Assembly: GCF_003131185.1 (NCBI RefSeq)
Contig: NZ_QFFU01000011.1
Location: 62,001 to 126,000 of the forward strand
DNA from: Pseudomonas ovata
GTDB taxonomy: Bacteria > Pseudomonadota > Gammaproteobacteria > Pseudomonadales > Pseudomonadaceae
Length of the DNA: 64,000 nt
Direction of reading: 5' to 3'
Made by a program: the position numbers and the translations under genes. Numbering within the stretch: the first letter of the stretch is position 1; each line of letters opens with the position of its first letter. The notes under the pieces were generated by a model that saw only the letters and a list, made by a program, of their open reading frames with translations, did not search any database and was not told the DNA's origin. This document shows, piece by piece, positions 19,601-27,646 of this stretch.

Positions 19601-22600
19601 GGTTGTCAGGCTGGGGCAGTACGCCCAGGGTGGGGGCGGCAACGGTCTGGGCCGGTGACACATTAGGGCCGCCGTCGGTCAACGTGACGCTGAGCTGTTG
19701 CCCGTCAATCTGCGCCGGCACCAGAGTCACCGTGAAACTGCCATTGGCCGCGACCACGGCAGCGCCGAGCGCCACGCCGCCGACACCGGTCACCTTGACC
19801 GTGGTGCCAGCTTCACCGGTGCCGGTCAGGGTCGCGCCATTGGCACTGATCACCAGGTTGGTCGCTGCCAGCGGGGCGGTGCTGTCCGCAGCGATCAGTG
19901 CGGTGGCCGACGAGGCGTTATTGCCGCTGTCGGTCTGGAGCACGCTCAGGTTCTGGCCATTGAGCTGGGCGCTGGTCAGCGTCAGGCTGAAGGTGCCATT
20001 GGCGGCCACCGTGGCCGTGCCGATTTCAGTGCCGGTCGCATCGCGTACGCTGATCGTCGCACCGGCCTCGCCGCTGCCGGTCAGGGTCAGGCCGTTCCCG
20101 GCCAGCAACAGATTGGCCGGCGCTGACGGTGGCTGAATGTCCGGCGCATCGAGGTTGGCGACCGGCGAGGTATTGTTGGCCGCATCGGTTTGCGTCAGGG
20201 TCAGGGCCTGACCATTGTCTTGTGCGGTGGTCAGGGTGATTTCGAAGCGGCCATTGAGGCCCACCAGGCCGTTGCCGATCTGCATGCCCGCTGGATCGAA
20301 GACCAGCACCCGGGCGCCAATTTCGCCATTGCCGCTGACCACGCTGCCGTTGGCAGAAATCGCCAGGTTGCTCAGCGGATCGGGCGCGATGGTGTCCATC
20401 GGTACGGTATTGACCGGGTCCGATAGATTCCCGGCGGCATCGGCCTGCACCACTTGCAGGACTTCGCTGGCGTCCGGCGCCGGCGACAGGGCGACGTTGA
20501 ACGAGCCATCGGCAGCCACCAGCGCCGTGCCCAGTACGGTGCCGCTGGCATTGCGTACGGTCACCCGTGCGCCGGCTTCACCTTCACCGCTCAGTTGCGT
20601 GCGGTTGGCATTAAGCGAAAGGTCGGTGACCGGTTGCGGTGCCAGGGTGTCCGGTACGGCGAAATCCACGGGCGTGGCGCTTTCGCCAGTCGCCGATACC
20701 GCCGTCACTTCAAGCACCTGGCCGTTATTCTGCACGCTGGCCAGGGTCACGCTGAACAGGCCGTTGGCGCCGACCACGGCGGTGCCCAGCACGTTATTGT
20801 CTTGGTCGGTCACGGTAATGGTCGAGCCGGCCCGGCCGGTCCCGCTGAGCACGGTGCCCGTGGCATCCAGGGCGAGACTGGCCGGTTGCAATGGCGCTTG
20901 CAGGTCCGGTGCGGTCAGGCTGGCGGGTACGGAGGTATTGCCTTGCGCATCGCTCAGGGTCACTTGCAGCACCTGGCCCTGGTTCTGGGCACTGGCCAGC
21001 GGCACCGAGAAACTGCCAGTGGCCCCCACGGTGCCGGAGCCGAGCAGGTTGCCGTCGGCATCACGCACGGTGACGGTGGCCCCCGGTTCGCCACGGCCAC
21101 TGATCACCAGACCATCGGCATTGATGACCAGGCTGTCCGGTTGTACCGGGGCCGTGGTGTCCGGCGCGGTGAGCAGGGTCGGGATCGATTCGCGTCCGTC
21201 GACAGCGATGACCACCACCTCGATCACTTCACCGTTGGCTTGTGGCGCGCTCAGCGGCACGGTAAAGCTGCCATTGGCGGCCACCACGGTGCTGCCCAGC
21301 ACGTTGCCATTGGCATCACGCACTTCGACGGTGGTGCCGGCCACCCCGATACCGCTGACCGCCGTGCCGGTAGGGTCAAGGATGGCCGAGTCGGGCGGCA
21401 CAGGACCGCTGGCATCCGGTACGGTCACGTTGCTGACCGGCGACTCCAGGCCCGAGCCATCGACCTGGCTGAGCGACAGCATGCTGTTCCCGGCCACGGC
21501 CGGGTTCAGCGTGAGCACAAAACTGCCGTTGGCCGCGACCACGCCGCTGGCCAGGGTGTTGCCGTTGGCGTCACGCACCGTCACGGTGGCGCCGGCCTGG
21601 CCCTTGCCGGCCACGCTACTGCCGTCAGGGCTGACCACCAGGGCGGTCACCGCGGCCGGTGCGGTCATGTCCGGTGCCATCACGGTCACATTCGGCGCGC
21701 TGTTGCCCGCCGCATCGGCTGCGGTGACGTCCAGTTGTTCGCCGTTGACCTGGCCCGGCGTCAGGGCCACGCTGAAGGTGCCGTCGGCCTCGACGGTGGA
21801 AGACCCCAGCATCAGCCCCGAGGCGCTGCGCACGAAGATGCGCAGGCCGGCAAAGGCGCGGCCGGTCAGGAACAGGCCGTCGGCAGACACGGCCAGATCG
21901 ACCGGTGGGTCGATCCGGCCCAGGTCCGGTGCGGTCACCGTCGCATTGGGCGAGGCATTGCCGGCGGCATCGGTGAGCACCACGCCCAGCGTCTGGCCGT
22001 CATCCTGAGCCGGGTCGAGGGTGATGCTGAAGGTGCCGTCGACGCCGACCAGGCCGCTGCCGAGCAAAGTGCCGGCGGCATTGGTGACCGCCACTTGGGC
22101 GCCGACTTCACCGCGTCCGGTCAAGACGGTGCCATTGGCATTGAGCGCCAGGTCGGTCGCCGCCGCAGGCGGCGTGGTGTCGCCGGGAAGGTCAGGGGCG
22201 GCAAGGCTGCTGATGGGCGAAACATTGCCGGCCGGGTCTCGCGCCGAGACGTTTACCCCTTCACCGTCGGCCAATGCCGGGACCAGCGTCACCCTGAAGC
22301 TGCCGTCGGCCGCCGCTATCGCACTGCCCAGCAAGGTTCCGTCGGCGCTGCGCACCAGCACGGTCGAACCGGCCTCGGCCTGGCCGCTGAGCTGACTGCC
22401 GTCGGCATTGAACAGCAGGCCGCTCGGGGCTTGCGGTGCGCTGACATCGGGCACGGTCAAGGAGGTCGATGGCGAGGTGCCGTCGACATCGGCCTGCACC
22501 ACGCTCAGGGTCTGGCCATCGAGTTGCGCAGTGTCCAGGGTGACACTGAAGCGGCCGTCACCGGCGACCATGGCGCTGCCCAGCACATTGCCGTTGGCAT

Positions 22601-25600
22601 CGCGTACGGTGACGGTGGCACCGGCTTCACCGAGCCCGCTCAGGGTCAGGCCGTCAGTGCTCAGTTGCAGGCCGGTCGGGGCGAGCGGCACATCGATGCC
22701 ATCCGGTGCACTGGCCAAGGCGGCGGGCGAAAGGTTTCCGGCCCCATCGGTCTGGCTGACGGACAGCACTTGGCCGTCCAGTTGAGCGGAGTCGAGCGTG
22801 ACACTGAAAGTGCCGTTGGTGGCCACCACGGCAGTGCCGAGTACGCGGCCATCGGCGGCGCGCACGGTGACGGTCGCTCCGGCTTCACCGGTGCCGCTCA
22901 GGGTCAGGCCATTGGCGCTGACCTGCAGGCTGGCCGGTGCCAGCGGCGCACTGATGTCGGCTGCTGTGATCGGGACGGACGGTGAGGTGCCGCCGGCGTC
23001 GGCCTGCACCACGCTCAGGGTCTGGCCATTGAGTTGTGCAGTGCCCAGGGGCACGCTGAACGTACCGTCGGCGGCGACCACGACCGTGCCCAGTATGCCG
23101 CCGTCGGCGGCGCGTACGGTGACGGTCGCACCCGCCTCACCGGTGCCGCTCAGGGCCAGGCCATCGGCACTGAGCAGCAGGCTGACTGGCGCAGCCGGTG
23201 CGGTGACATCGGCCACGGTCAGCGAAGTCGAAGGCGAGGTGCCGCCGGCATCGGCCTGCACCACGCTCAGGGTCTGGCCATCGAGTTGCGCAGTGTCCAG
23301 GGGCACGCTGAAGGTGCCATCGGCGGCCACTACGGCAGTGCCCAGCAGAACGCCGTCCGGGCCGCGCACGCTCACTGTTGCACCGGCTTCACCGGTGCCG
23401 CTCAGCGTCAGGCCATCGGCACTCAATTGCAGGCCACCGGGGGCCGATGGCGCATTCACGCCATCGGGCGCGGTTGCCAAGGCAACAGGCGAGAGGTTGC
23501 CGGCGGCATCGGCCTGGCTGACGGACAGTACCTGGCCATCGGTCTGTGCACTGCCCAGGGTGACGCTGAAAGTGCCATCGGCGGCCACCACGGCAGTGCC
23601 CAGCACGCGGCCATCGGCGGCGCGTACGGTCACGGTTGCGCCGGCCTCACCGGTGCCATCCAGGGCCAGGCCACTGACGCTGACTTGCAGATTGGCAGGC
23701 GCGGCCGGGGCGGTGACATCGTCGGCGGTCAGCGAGGTTGAAGGCGAAGTACCGTCGGCATCGCTTTGTACGACGTTCAGGATTTCGCCATTCAATTGTG
23801 CGCGGCCCAAGGTGACGCTGAAGGTGCCATCGGCCGCGACAGTGGTCGTGCCAAGCATCGCGCCGTCGGTCCCTCGTACGGTGACCGTCGCGCCGGCTTC
23901 ACCGGTACCGGTCAGGGTCAGACCATCGGCACTCAGTTGCAGGGCGCCGGGAGCCGCCGGAACGTCGACCCCGTCCGGGGCAATGGTCGAGCCCACGGGC
24001 GAGACATTGCCTGCTGCATCGGTCTGCACCACGCTCAGGGTCTGGCCATCGAGTTGCGCACTGGCCAGGGTCAGGCTGAAGCTGCCGTCAGCCGCGACTA
24101 TCGTACTGCCCAGCAGCGTACCGTTGGCATCGCGTACGCTCAGGGTGGCGCCGGCTTCGCCGGTGCCGGTGAGGGTCAGGCCATCGCTGCTGACCAGCAG
24201 GTTGGCCGGGGCTGACGGGGCGGTCACGTCAGCGGCGATCAGGGAGGCGGAAGGCGAGGTGCCGTCGGCATTGCTCTGCACGGCACTTAAGGTTTCGCCA
24301 TTCAACTGGGCGCTGTTCAGGGTGAGGCTGAAGGTGCCGTCAGCGGCCACTACTGCGGTGCCGAGGATGGCGCCATTGGTCGTACGCACGGTAAGGGTCG
24401 CGCCGGCTTCACCGCTGCCCGTCAGGGTCAGGCCGTCGGCGCTGAGTTGCAGGCCGGTGGGGGCAGAAGGTGCGTTGACACCATCAGGCGCTGTCGTGGA
24501 GGTCGAGGGGGAGAGGTTGCCGGCAGCATCGGTCTGGTTGACCGACAAGGCCTGCCCGTCGGTTTGCGCGGCGCCCAAAGTGACGGTAAATGTGCCATCG
24601 GCGGCGACCACAGCGCTGCCCAGCACGCTGCCGTCGGCGGCGCGTACGGTCACGGTGGCGCCGGCTTCGCCGGTGCCGGTGAGGGTCAGGCCATCGCTGC
24701 TGACCAGCAGGTTGGCCGGCGCTGACGGGGCGGTGAGGTCCGCGGCGGTCAGGGATGTGGCGGCTGAGCTGTTGCCGAATGCGTCCGTCTGGACCACCGA
24801 CAGCGTTTCGCCGTTGAGTTGAGCGCTGTCCAGGGTCAGGCTGAAGGTGCCGTCGGCGGCGACCACGGCGCTGCCCAGTACGGTGCCATCGGCGTTGCGT
24901 ACGGTGACGGTGGCTCCGGGCTGACCGGTGCCGGTCAAGGTCACCCCGTCGGCATTCAATTGCAGGTCACCGGGTGCCGATGGCGCATTCACGCCATCGG
25001 GCGCGGTTGCCGAGGCAGCAGGCGAGAGGTTGCCGGCGGCATCGGCCTGGCTGACGGACAGTACCTGGCCATCGGTCTGCGCGGTGCCCAGGGTCAGGCT
25101 GAACGTGCCATTGGCTGCAACCACGGTACTGCCCAGCACGCTGCCATCGGCGGCGCGGACGGTCACGGTGGCGCCGGCTTCGCCACGGCCGGTCAGGGTC
25201 AGGCCGTCGGCGCTGACCAGCAGGTTGGTCGGTACGGCGGGGGCGGTGACGTCGGCGGCGGTCAGGGACGCCACCGGTGAGGTGCCATCATTGTTGCCTT
25301 GCACCACATTCAGGGTTTCGCCGTTCAGTTGGGCGCTGCCCAGCGTCAGGCTGAATGTGCCGTTGGCCGCCACGACGGCGGTGCCCAGGAGGGTGCCATT
25401 GGCACCGCGCACAGTGACCGTGGCGCCGGCTTCGCCGCGACCGGTCAGGGTCAGGCCATCGGTGCTCAGTTGCAGGTTGGTGGGCGCACCCGGCGCGTCG
25501 TTGCCATCCGGTGCGGTGGTCGAGGCGCTGGGTGACACGTTGCCGGCGGTATCGGTCTGCACCACGCTCAGGGTCTGGCCGTCCAGTTGCGCACTGCCCA

Positions 25601-26729
25601 GCACTACGCTGAACGTGCCGTTCGCGGCGACGATGGCGGTGCCAAGCAGCGCGCCATTGGCAGCGCGCACGGTGACGGTGGCGCCGGCTTCGCCGGTACC
25701 GGTCAGGGTCAGGCCATTGGCGCCGACCTGCAGATTGGCCGGGGCGGCAGGCGCGGTGGTGTCTGCCGCGTTGATGGTTGCCTCTGGCGAGACATTGCCG
25801 GCGGCATCGGCCTGATCGACGCTCAGGGCCTGGCCGTCAAGCTGTGCACTGCCAAGCGCTACGCTGAACGTGCCATCGGCCCCGACCACGGCGGTGCCCA
25901 GCACATTGCCATTGGCATCGCGTACGGTGACGGTGGCCCCGGCTTCACCGATGCCGGTCAGGGTCAGGCCATCGTTACTCAACTGCAGGTTGGCCGGCGC
26001 CAGGGGCGCGCGGGTGTCCGGAGCGGTAATCGGCGTGCCACCGGAGGTATTGCCGTTGGGATCGGTCTGATCGACCACCAGCGGCTCGCCATTGTTCTGC
26101 GCGGTGTCCAGCGGCACCGAGAAGTTGCCATCGGCGCCTACTACGGTACTGCCCACCACGGTGCCGTCGGGGTTGCGCACGTTGACCGTGGCGCCGGGTG
26201 TACCGGTGCCATTGAGTGTCAGGCCGTCAGGCGACAGGCTCAGGTTACCGGGTGCGTCAGGGGCGACAGGATCATCACCACCGCCGCCCCCACCACCGCC
26301 TGCGCCGCCAGCGGCTGCCGCCGCGCCACCGGCCCCCAGCAGGCCAAGGCCGGCAAAGGCGAAGGTCTGGGTCGCGCCATCGACAAGGCCGGCGTCGGCA
26401 ATCAGGGTGTCGATGGAGGCAACTTCGGCAAAGGTAAAGCCGTTGAAGGCGTCGGCGCTGTACTGGGCTTGCCACAGGGCACCGTCTTCACCGACAAAGA
26501 CCATGTCGCTCTGTACGCCTTCAGCGGTGGTGGCGAAAAAATTACCGATCGTGACTTTTTCACCGGACTTGAGGGTCAGGATCAGGTCCTGGCCGTTACG
26601 GTTGACCGAGGCGATCTGCGACGGCGCGACGGGCATCTGCACCACGCCTGGCTTTGCCAGTTGAAAACTGCCCCATTCCCTGGCGGAAATCTCGGATGTG
26701 GCTTTATCGGCGACTACGATGTTGTCCAT
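10650..26729 (-). CDS. lapF: Giant type I-secreted adhesin, LapF/BapA-like, 5359 residues
   Basis: A cell-surface or matrix adhesin for biofilm cohesion. Residues about 1-125 form a BapA/LapF-type prefix domain (FQLAKPGVVQMPVAPSQIAS ... GEKVTIGNFF). A Gly/Ala hinge follows at about 130-152, including AAAG at 138-141. Residues about 158-4658 are 53 tandem Ig-like (Big_6-type) repeats of about 85 residues. The C-terminal part holds BapA-like domains and an RTX-like GGAGND motif near the type I secretion signal. There is no N-terminal Sec signal. The ATG at 26729 has AGGAG 6 bases upstream. The order adhesin-TolC-ABC-HlyD on one strand is what I recall for lapF of P. putida; the symbol is by analogy. 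Confidence 0.9.
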   Translation of the reverse strand: MDNIVVADKATSEISAREWGSFQLAKPGVVQMPVAPSQIASVNRNGQDLILTLKSGEKVTIGNFFATTAEGVQSDMVFVGEDGALWQAQYSADAFNGFTFAEVASIDTLIADAGLVDGATQTFAFAGLGLLGAGGAAAAAGGAGGGGGGGGDDPVAPDAPGNLSLSPDGLTLNGTGTPGATVNVRNPDGTVVGSTVVGADGNFSVPLDTAQNNGEPLVVDQTDPNGNTSGGTPITAPDTRAPLAPANLQLSNDGLTLTGIGEAGATVTVRDANGNVLGTAVVGADGTFSVALGSAQLDGQALSVDQADAAGNVSPEATINAADTTAPAAPANLQVGANGLTLTGTGEAGATVTVRAANGALLGTAIVAANGTFSVVLGSAQLDGQTLSVVQTDTAGNVSPSASTTAPDGNDAPGAPTNLQLSTDGLTLTGRGEAGATVTVRGANGTLLGTAVVAANGTFSLTLGSAQLNGETLNVVQGNNDGTSPVASLTAADVTAPAVPTNLLVSADGLTLTGRGEAGATVTVRAADGSVLGSTVVAANGTFSLTLGTAQTDGQVLSVSQADAAGNLSPAASATAPDGVNAPSAPGDLQLNADGVTLTGTGQPGATVTVRNADGTVLGSAVVAADGTFSLTLDSAQLNGETLSVVQTDAFGNSSAATSLTAADLTAPSAPANLLVSSDGLTLTGTGEAGATVTVRAADGSVLGSAVVAADGTFTVTLGAAQTDGQALSVNQTDAAGNLSPSTSTTAPDGVNAPSAPTGLQLSADGLTLTGSGEAGATLTVRTTNGAILGTAVVAADGTFSLTLNSAQLNGETLSAVQSNADGTSPSASLIAADVTAPSAPANLLVSSDGLTLTGTGEAGATLSVRDANGTLLGSTIVAADGSFSLTLASAQLDGQTLSVVQTDAAGNVSPVGSTIAPDGVDVPAAPGALQLSADGLTLTGTGEAGATVTVRGTDGAMLGTTTVAADGTFSVTLGRAQLNGEILNVVQSDADGTSPSTSLTADDVTAPAAPANLQVSVSGLALDGTGEAGATVTVRAADGRVLGTAVVAADGTFSVTLGSAQTDGQVLSVSQADAAGNLSPVALATAPDGVNAPSAPGGLQLSADGLTLSGTGEAGATVSVRGPDGVLLGTAVVAADGTFSVPLDTAQLDGQTLSVVQADAGGTSPSTSLTVADVTAPAAPVSLLLSADGLALSGTGEAGATVTVRAADGGILGTVVVAADGTFSVPLGTAQLNGQTLSVVQADAGGTSPSVPITAADISAPLAPASLQVSANGLTLSGTGEAGATVTVRAADGRVLGTAVVATNGTFSVTLDSAQLDGQVLSVSQTDGAGNLSPAALASAPDGIDVPLAPTGLQLSTDGLTLSGLGEAGATVTVRDANGNVLGSAMVAGDGRFSVTLDTAQLDGQTLSVVQADVDGTSPSTSLTVPDVSAPQAPSGLLFNADGSQLSGQAEAGSTVLVRSADGTLLGSAIAAADGSFRVTLVPALADGEGVNVSARDPAGNVSPISSLAAPDLPGDTTPPAAATDLALNANGTVLTGRGEVGAQVAVTNAAGTLLGSGLVGVDGTFSITLDPAQDDGQTLGVVLTDAAGNASPNATVTAPDLGRIDPPVDLAVSADGLFLTGRAFAGLRIFVRSASGLMLGSSTVEADGTFSVALTPGQVNGEQLDVTAADAAGNSAPNVTVMAPDMTAPAAVTALVVSPDGSSVAGKGQAGATVTVRDANGNTLASGVVAANGSFVLTLNPAVAGNSMLSLSQVDGSGLESPVSNVTVPDASGPVPPDSAILDPTGTAVSGIGVAGTTVEVRDANGNVLGSTVVAANGSFTVPLSAPQANGEVIEVVVIAVDGRESIPTLLTAPDTTAPVQPDSLVINADGLVISGRGEPGATVTVRDADGNLLGSGTVGATGSFSVPLASAQNQGQVLQVTLSDAQGNTSVPASLTAPDLQAPLQPASLALDATGTVLSGTGRAGSTITVTDQDNNVLGTAVVGANGLFSVTLASVQNNGQVLEVTAVSATGESATPVDFAVPDTLAPQPVTDLSLNANRTQLSGEGEAGARVTVRNASGTVLGTALVAADGSFNVALSPAPDASEVLQVVQADAAGNLSDPVNTVPMDTIAPDPLSNLAISANGSVVSGNGEIGARVLVFDPAGMQIGNGLVGLNGRFEITLTTAQDNGQALTLTQTDAANNTSPVANLDAPDIQPPSAPANLLLAGNGLTLTGSGEAGATISVRDATGTEIGTATVAANGTFSLTLTSAQLNGQNLSVLQTDSGNNASSATALIAADSTAPLAATNLVISANGATLTGTGEAGTTVKVTGVGGVALGAAVVAANGSFTVTLVPAQIDGQQLSVTLTDGGPNVSPAQTVAAPTLGVLPQPDNLAIDADGLTLTGTAQAGTTVQVYAADGSSLGSSVVLPDGTFSVVLGSTQLNGQILELVIRDDSGRSSLPLQYNAPDSTPPAAVANLAISPDGLTVSGTGEAGSMVTVTRNGTPLGTVTVGSDGVFTLPLNSVALTGDSLSVVARDAVGNAAPAVLLAGPDANSVASPTGLLLSADGLTLTGLAAVGSVVRVSGSGGALLGTSTVVGADGTFSVSLAQAQTNGQTLYATASAGGQNSVPALLLAADTTAPDAPTNLVINADGSFLTGRAEAGASLTVRGPDGSVLGTATASSTGTFIVTLSPAPLNAQLLSVTQTDGGTNTSPSATVNAPDLQAPAAPTELAINAAGTVVSGKGEAGATVQVRDANGALLASGMVDGSGHFQVSLAQPQLTGAALQVQLTDAASQSSPATSLPTVDRTPPAPVSDLSLSADATTLAGRGEAGATVQVRDANGTVLGSTTVAANGTFSVTLAPAPTNGQNLEVVQVDAAGNTSSEVNLNAPDISPPAALANVVINADGLTVTGNGEPGATVFVRNVGGTVLGSALVGANGGFSVTLSGAQLNAQLLTVNQEDPPGNEGPSVNVTAPDITPPATPDQLLLNATGLQVTGRGEAGSTITVSDANGRLLGTGTVGANGLFQLTLSEAQLNAQTLSVNARDTAGNTSGSASLLAADLTPPAAVTALAVAANGATLTGLGEAGAEVTVTNASGTVLGTAFVAANGTFSVTLSPAASTGSVLAVIQSDEAGNDSPGASVTAPGNLAPDTPSNLSLSADGLSLSGTGTAGSTVVVLSLNGQVLGTTLVAANGSFSVDLLNAQLNGETLSVSATNSGGYSSLPTQLLAADVKAPDALTDYRLSTDGLTVTGRGEAGATVTVSAANGADLGTAVVAANGTFSATLSQPQLNGQVLNLTQTDVAQNESVAVSLIAADRIAPLIATGLALDSTGTRLSGLGEAGVTVTVTNSAGTVLGTGIVRVDGTFQVTLDTPQLNGQPLAISLADAAGNVSPVAGLVAADRTAPMTLTDLVFAGDGVTITGRGEAGATVRVGNSLDSVVISPTGAFTLVLGTALLNGQTISLTQVDGSGNVSPAASLLAPDSTAPLALQNVLADPTGTRVTGSGEAGATVIVRNAGGVELGRAMVMADGSFSVALSPAQINAQALNVQQIDLAGNLSPTSTVPAPDLTPPALATGAINAAGSQISGIAEAGATVRVSRADGTLVGTVTANPDGTFALLLNPPLVNKEALHVVVIDTAQNLSPVLSLTAPDLTPPAAVANLQVNAQGNQLTGTGEAGATVTVLSGNISLGTVMVASDGTFTVALNTPQLNGQVLTVQQTDAAGNPSPSVTTPAPDTTAPNAPGAFALINAGLTLNGTGEAGASVTVRNADQTVLGVGTVASNGTFSIDLSAPQLDGERLSIRQTDTAGNASANATFTAPDITAPDAVANLALSLNGLVLTGTGEAGATVQVSVAGTALGAPVLVGSEGTFSVNLGTPQLNGEVLSVVQTDISGSNQPSPAVTLNAPDITAPDLAIVGLPTASTLSVNAEIGSTVTVRAADGSLLGTAVITLPGTTVIALNTPQITGAPLTVVASDLLGNATTLIVDSLDTTPPPLPSNVALNSTYTELSGLGEAGATVTVTRGGTAIGTAVVAADGTFTVTFDTPVVALQLLTITQADTAPTPNVSLPVTLAVPLLPPPEAPINVVLSADGNTVTGQGTAGLTVNVNAADGALLGSTTVLPDNSFSVTLNQTQTNGEQIKVTTSALIGGDSSPVFVTAPDTTAPDPLANVALNLAGTVVSGNGEAGATVIISNAAGVELGRATVAANGGFSVTLSSAQTNGQVLDAVQRDAANNTSTEAKVFAADTTAPLLASNLAVTTGGTVVTGNGEAGTTISVRNAAGTEIGTGLVSAAGTFSVTLTGPALLNGERVQVTLSDAALNVSPIASVNAPDTTPPAAPGNLAIVGSGLQLTGTGEAGATVYVTSPLGVALGNALVASDGSFTVQLASAQLNGQVLSVRQADAAGNASPVVTTIAGDTVAPLLATNLVVAAGGASLSGSGEAGTTVEVRSAGNGLLGSGTVGSNGLFTVVLSPVQTDGEVLSVRLTDAAQNVSLPASVTAPDTTAPAAPATAVINATGSLISGTGIAGDRIAVDTAGGTRLGTALVAANGTWSLILSPAQIDSQVLSVTQLDAANNASPAVTVTAPDLTPPPAATALLLSVDGLTLTGSAEAGATVTVKNAVGATLGTTTAQANGSFSVGLSGAQINGETLTVGVADARGNPGPNVTLVAVDVDAGRPVVASDNLTTATVNLAAVSTTRTYTDSFPTLVGLGFSHTFNFTVDSGTTADPVLTLTSGGVLDLGTRATFTLQVQDSNGAWVTLGTAGNGSLINLDVLSSTGVRVDISTLLAGTYRLTVASNSLTAVTNINSTLVLDINSLSQFNGAAGAAVTGNVISDVGTDGTRDITGPDNGAVVRMQTGTSNGSPVYTSAGTGLVVQGLYGTLTIDAQGNYSYRASGSASSVGKVDVFTYQLLHANGLSDTATLYVRIDSPQATETWSNTNLAAPALLLDASNDVASTDITLANRVVTNTSTLGTVSAGLLSLSASGTEDFTLSGAGTVNDLTLTLTSSGLLSLLSAVNVTLLKQSATNANQYDVVKTWSGTNALINLGGGVYGASIDDQPPGNYRVSLSYTGVSVGLSITVGLINSTTLPNQFVVNSSTPVAGNLLTDTAGGGADVLGSALTVLSVLAAANTYVQPGYNGTSITGTYGTLLVQANGDYTYTLKPGLTGAVIGQEEVFTYRLTHPNGSTDTATLTIDLDQASTASSRMALASADNDDALNSLAASTGTAGKDTLDGSQGGAVSLHGGAGNDKLIISDLDFVAVDGGTGTDTLLWAGGDASINLGNLHDRLSNIEVIDLNTTSSVNLTLNLADLVAVTEADNSTLLIKGSTQDSVHLGGTWAVDGTQLADGLHYTQYTPQEDPTHHLWVQNGIQVV
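12755..26257 (-). repeat. 53 tandem Ig-like coding repeats of about 255 bp inside the adhesin gene
   Basis: I counted 53 successive units of the form 'AP-x-NL-x-L-x-x-DGLTLTGTGEAGATVTVR...ADGTFSVTL...QLNGQTLSV', each about 85 residues long. Units in the N-terminal part (about 22.4-26.0 kb) are much more alike, also at DNA level, than units near the C-terminus, where one (around 14.9-15.0 kb, GLPTASTLSVNAEIG) is strongly diverged. The array is likely to expand and contract by recombination and to be hard to assemble from short reads. Confidence 0.93.
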
Positions 26730-27387
26730 GACGACTCCTGCCTTTTCCCCGTGTACCCCTGTGGTCAGGCTGCAACCTTATCCAGCATTCCCGACCGTGC
26801 AGGACATGCATGAGCCTGGCGAACGCTTGTGTGAATTCCCTGACCACAAGAGGTGTTCGATAACTTCTGGATGGCTTGGGTATAGCAACGTCACTTCGTT
26901 TCGTCACAGCGTGTTTAATCAAGTGAATGCGTATTGGCTGTTTGCTGGTCGAGGCGGTAAGCGTAACGGTCCACAAATACGGGGGCTTAATGGCAAGTCG
27001 ACATGTCGCCAACCGTTTGTCGGTTTTTTTATTCAATTAAATACGGATGTTCGATGAATCGATTAAGGCATTAATACCTTGGGAGTGGCGTAACTTCATG
27101 CGCGGCGAACAGCAGGCGTGACACGTTGTCAGGCGATTGCCAAATCCTTGAAAGGCAAGGCCTGCCTCATGGGAGGCCATTCTTGAATAGTCAGGCTTGA
27201 ACAGGGACTAATGAATTACTACTTTAGTTATAACCATGAAGTGGGCGCGCGCTTGAATAAGCAAGGGGGTGGCCGCTTGTGCGATGCCCGTAATAACGGA
27301 GTTAATAAACCCTTTGACCCAGCGTGATGATCAAGTGGGCTTAGTTCATGTCGGGAGAGGGATGTGGATAAGCTTTCATGGCGGGTT
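26730..27387. promoter_or_regulatory. Upstream region of the adhesin gene
   Basis: About 650 bp without a convincing gene, more AT-rich than the surroundings, especially 26860-27060 and 27200-27250. It should hold the adhesin promoter. A short stem with a T-run on the plus strand (about 27009-27028, accg/cggt then seven T) could end a small plus-strand transcript, but no promoter or conserved RNA could be supported. Confidence 0.4.
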
Positions 27388-27529
27388 AGGCTCTGTACGA
27401 AAAGTCGGTGAGCGAAGGTCAGGCAAGGCAAAAAGCGGCGAGCAAGCGCAGTTGACACGTGTCAATGAGCATTGCGAGTCGCTTTTTAACGCCGCATGGC
27501 CGAGCGCAGCCACTTTACGTACAGAGCCT
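27388..27529. mobile_element. MITE-like element, copy 1 (142 bp)
   Basis: A short non-coding element with imperfect terminal inverted repeats of about 25 bp; each end reads AGGCTCTGTACG(A/T)AAAGT inward. Its centre has a perfect 14-bp palindrome, TTGACACGTGTCAA. It matches the copy at 61985-62126 with 3 differences in 142 positions. The tau operon ends on one side and the adhesin promoter region lies on the other. Confidence 0.8.
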
Positions 27530-27600
27530 GGCCGGGTCGGTAAGTACGGGTTTGAACGTGAACAGGCATGAACCCTGCTCCATGCTTGCCCGTCGATATT

Positions 27601-27632
27601 CGGTTGCCCACTGTGCAAACAGTGGGCAACCG
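27601..27632 (-). terminator. Strong stem-loop after tauD
   Basis: A perfect 14-bp stem (27601-27614 with 27619-27632) closed by a 4-base loop (GCAA on the plus strand) lies 14 bases beyond the tauD stop. There is no long U-run, so it may act as a terminator or as a stabilising 3' end. Confidence 0.6.
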
Positions 27633-27646
27633 GACGCGATCAACGC

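Noticed and set aside
11226..26813. Many long plus-strand open frames opposite the adhesin gene (up to about 840 codons)
   Set aside because: They arise from the GC-rich 255-bp coding repeat; their translations show the same period, no domains and no ribosome-binding sites.
27009..27028. Plus-strand stem followed by seven T, possible terminator of a small RNA
   Set aside because: The stem is only 4-5 bp and no promoter or conserved RNA could be identified upstream.
27269..27618. Small open frames on both strands around the first MITE-like element, and a similar one at 61917-62216
   Set aside because: They are translations of the same non-coding repeat and have no ribosome-binding sites or homology features.
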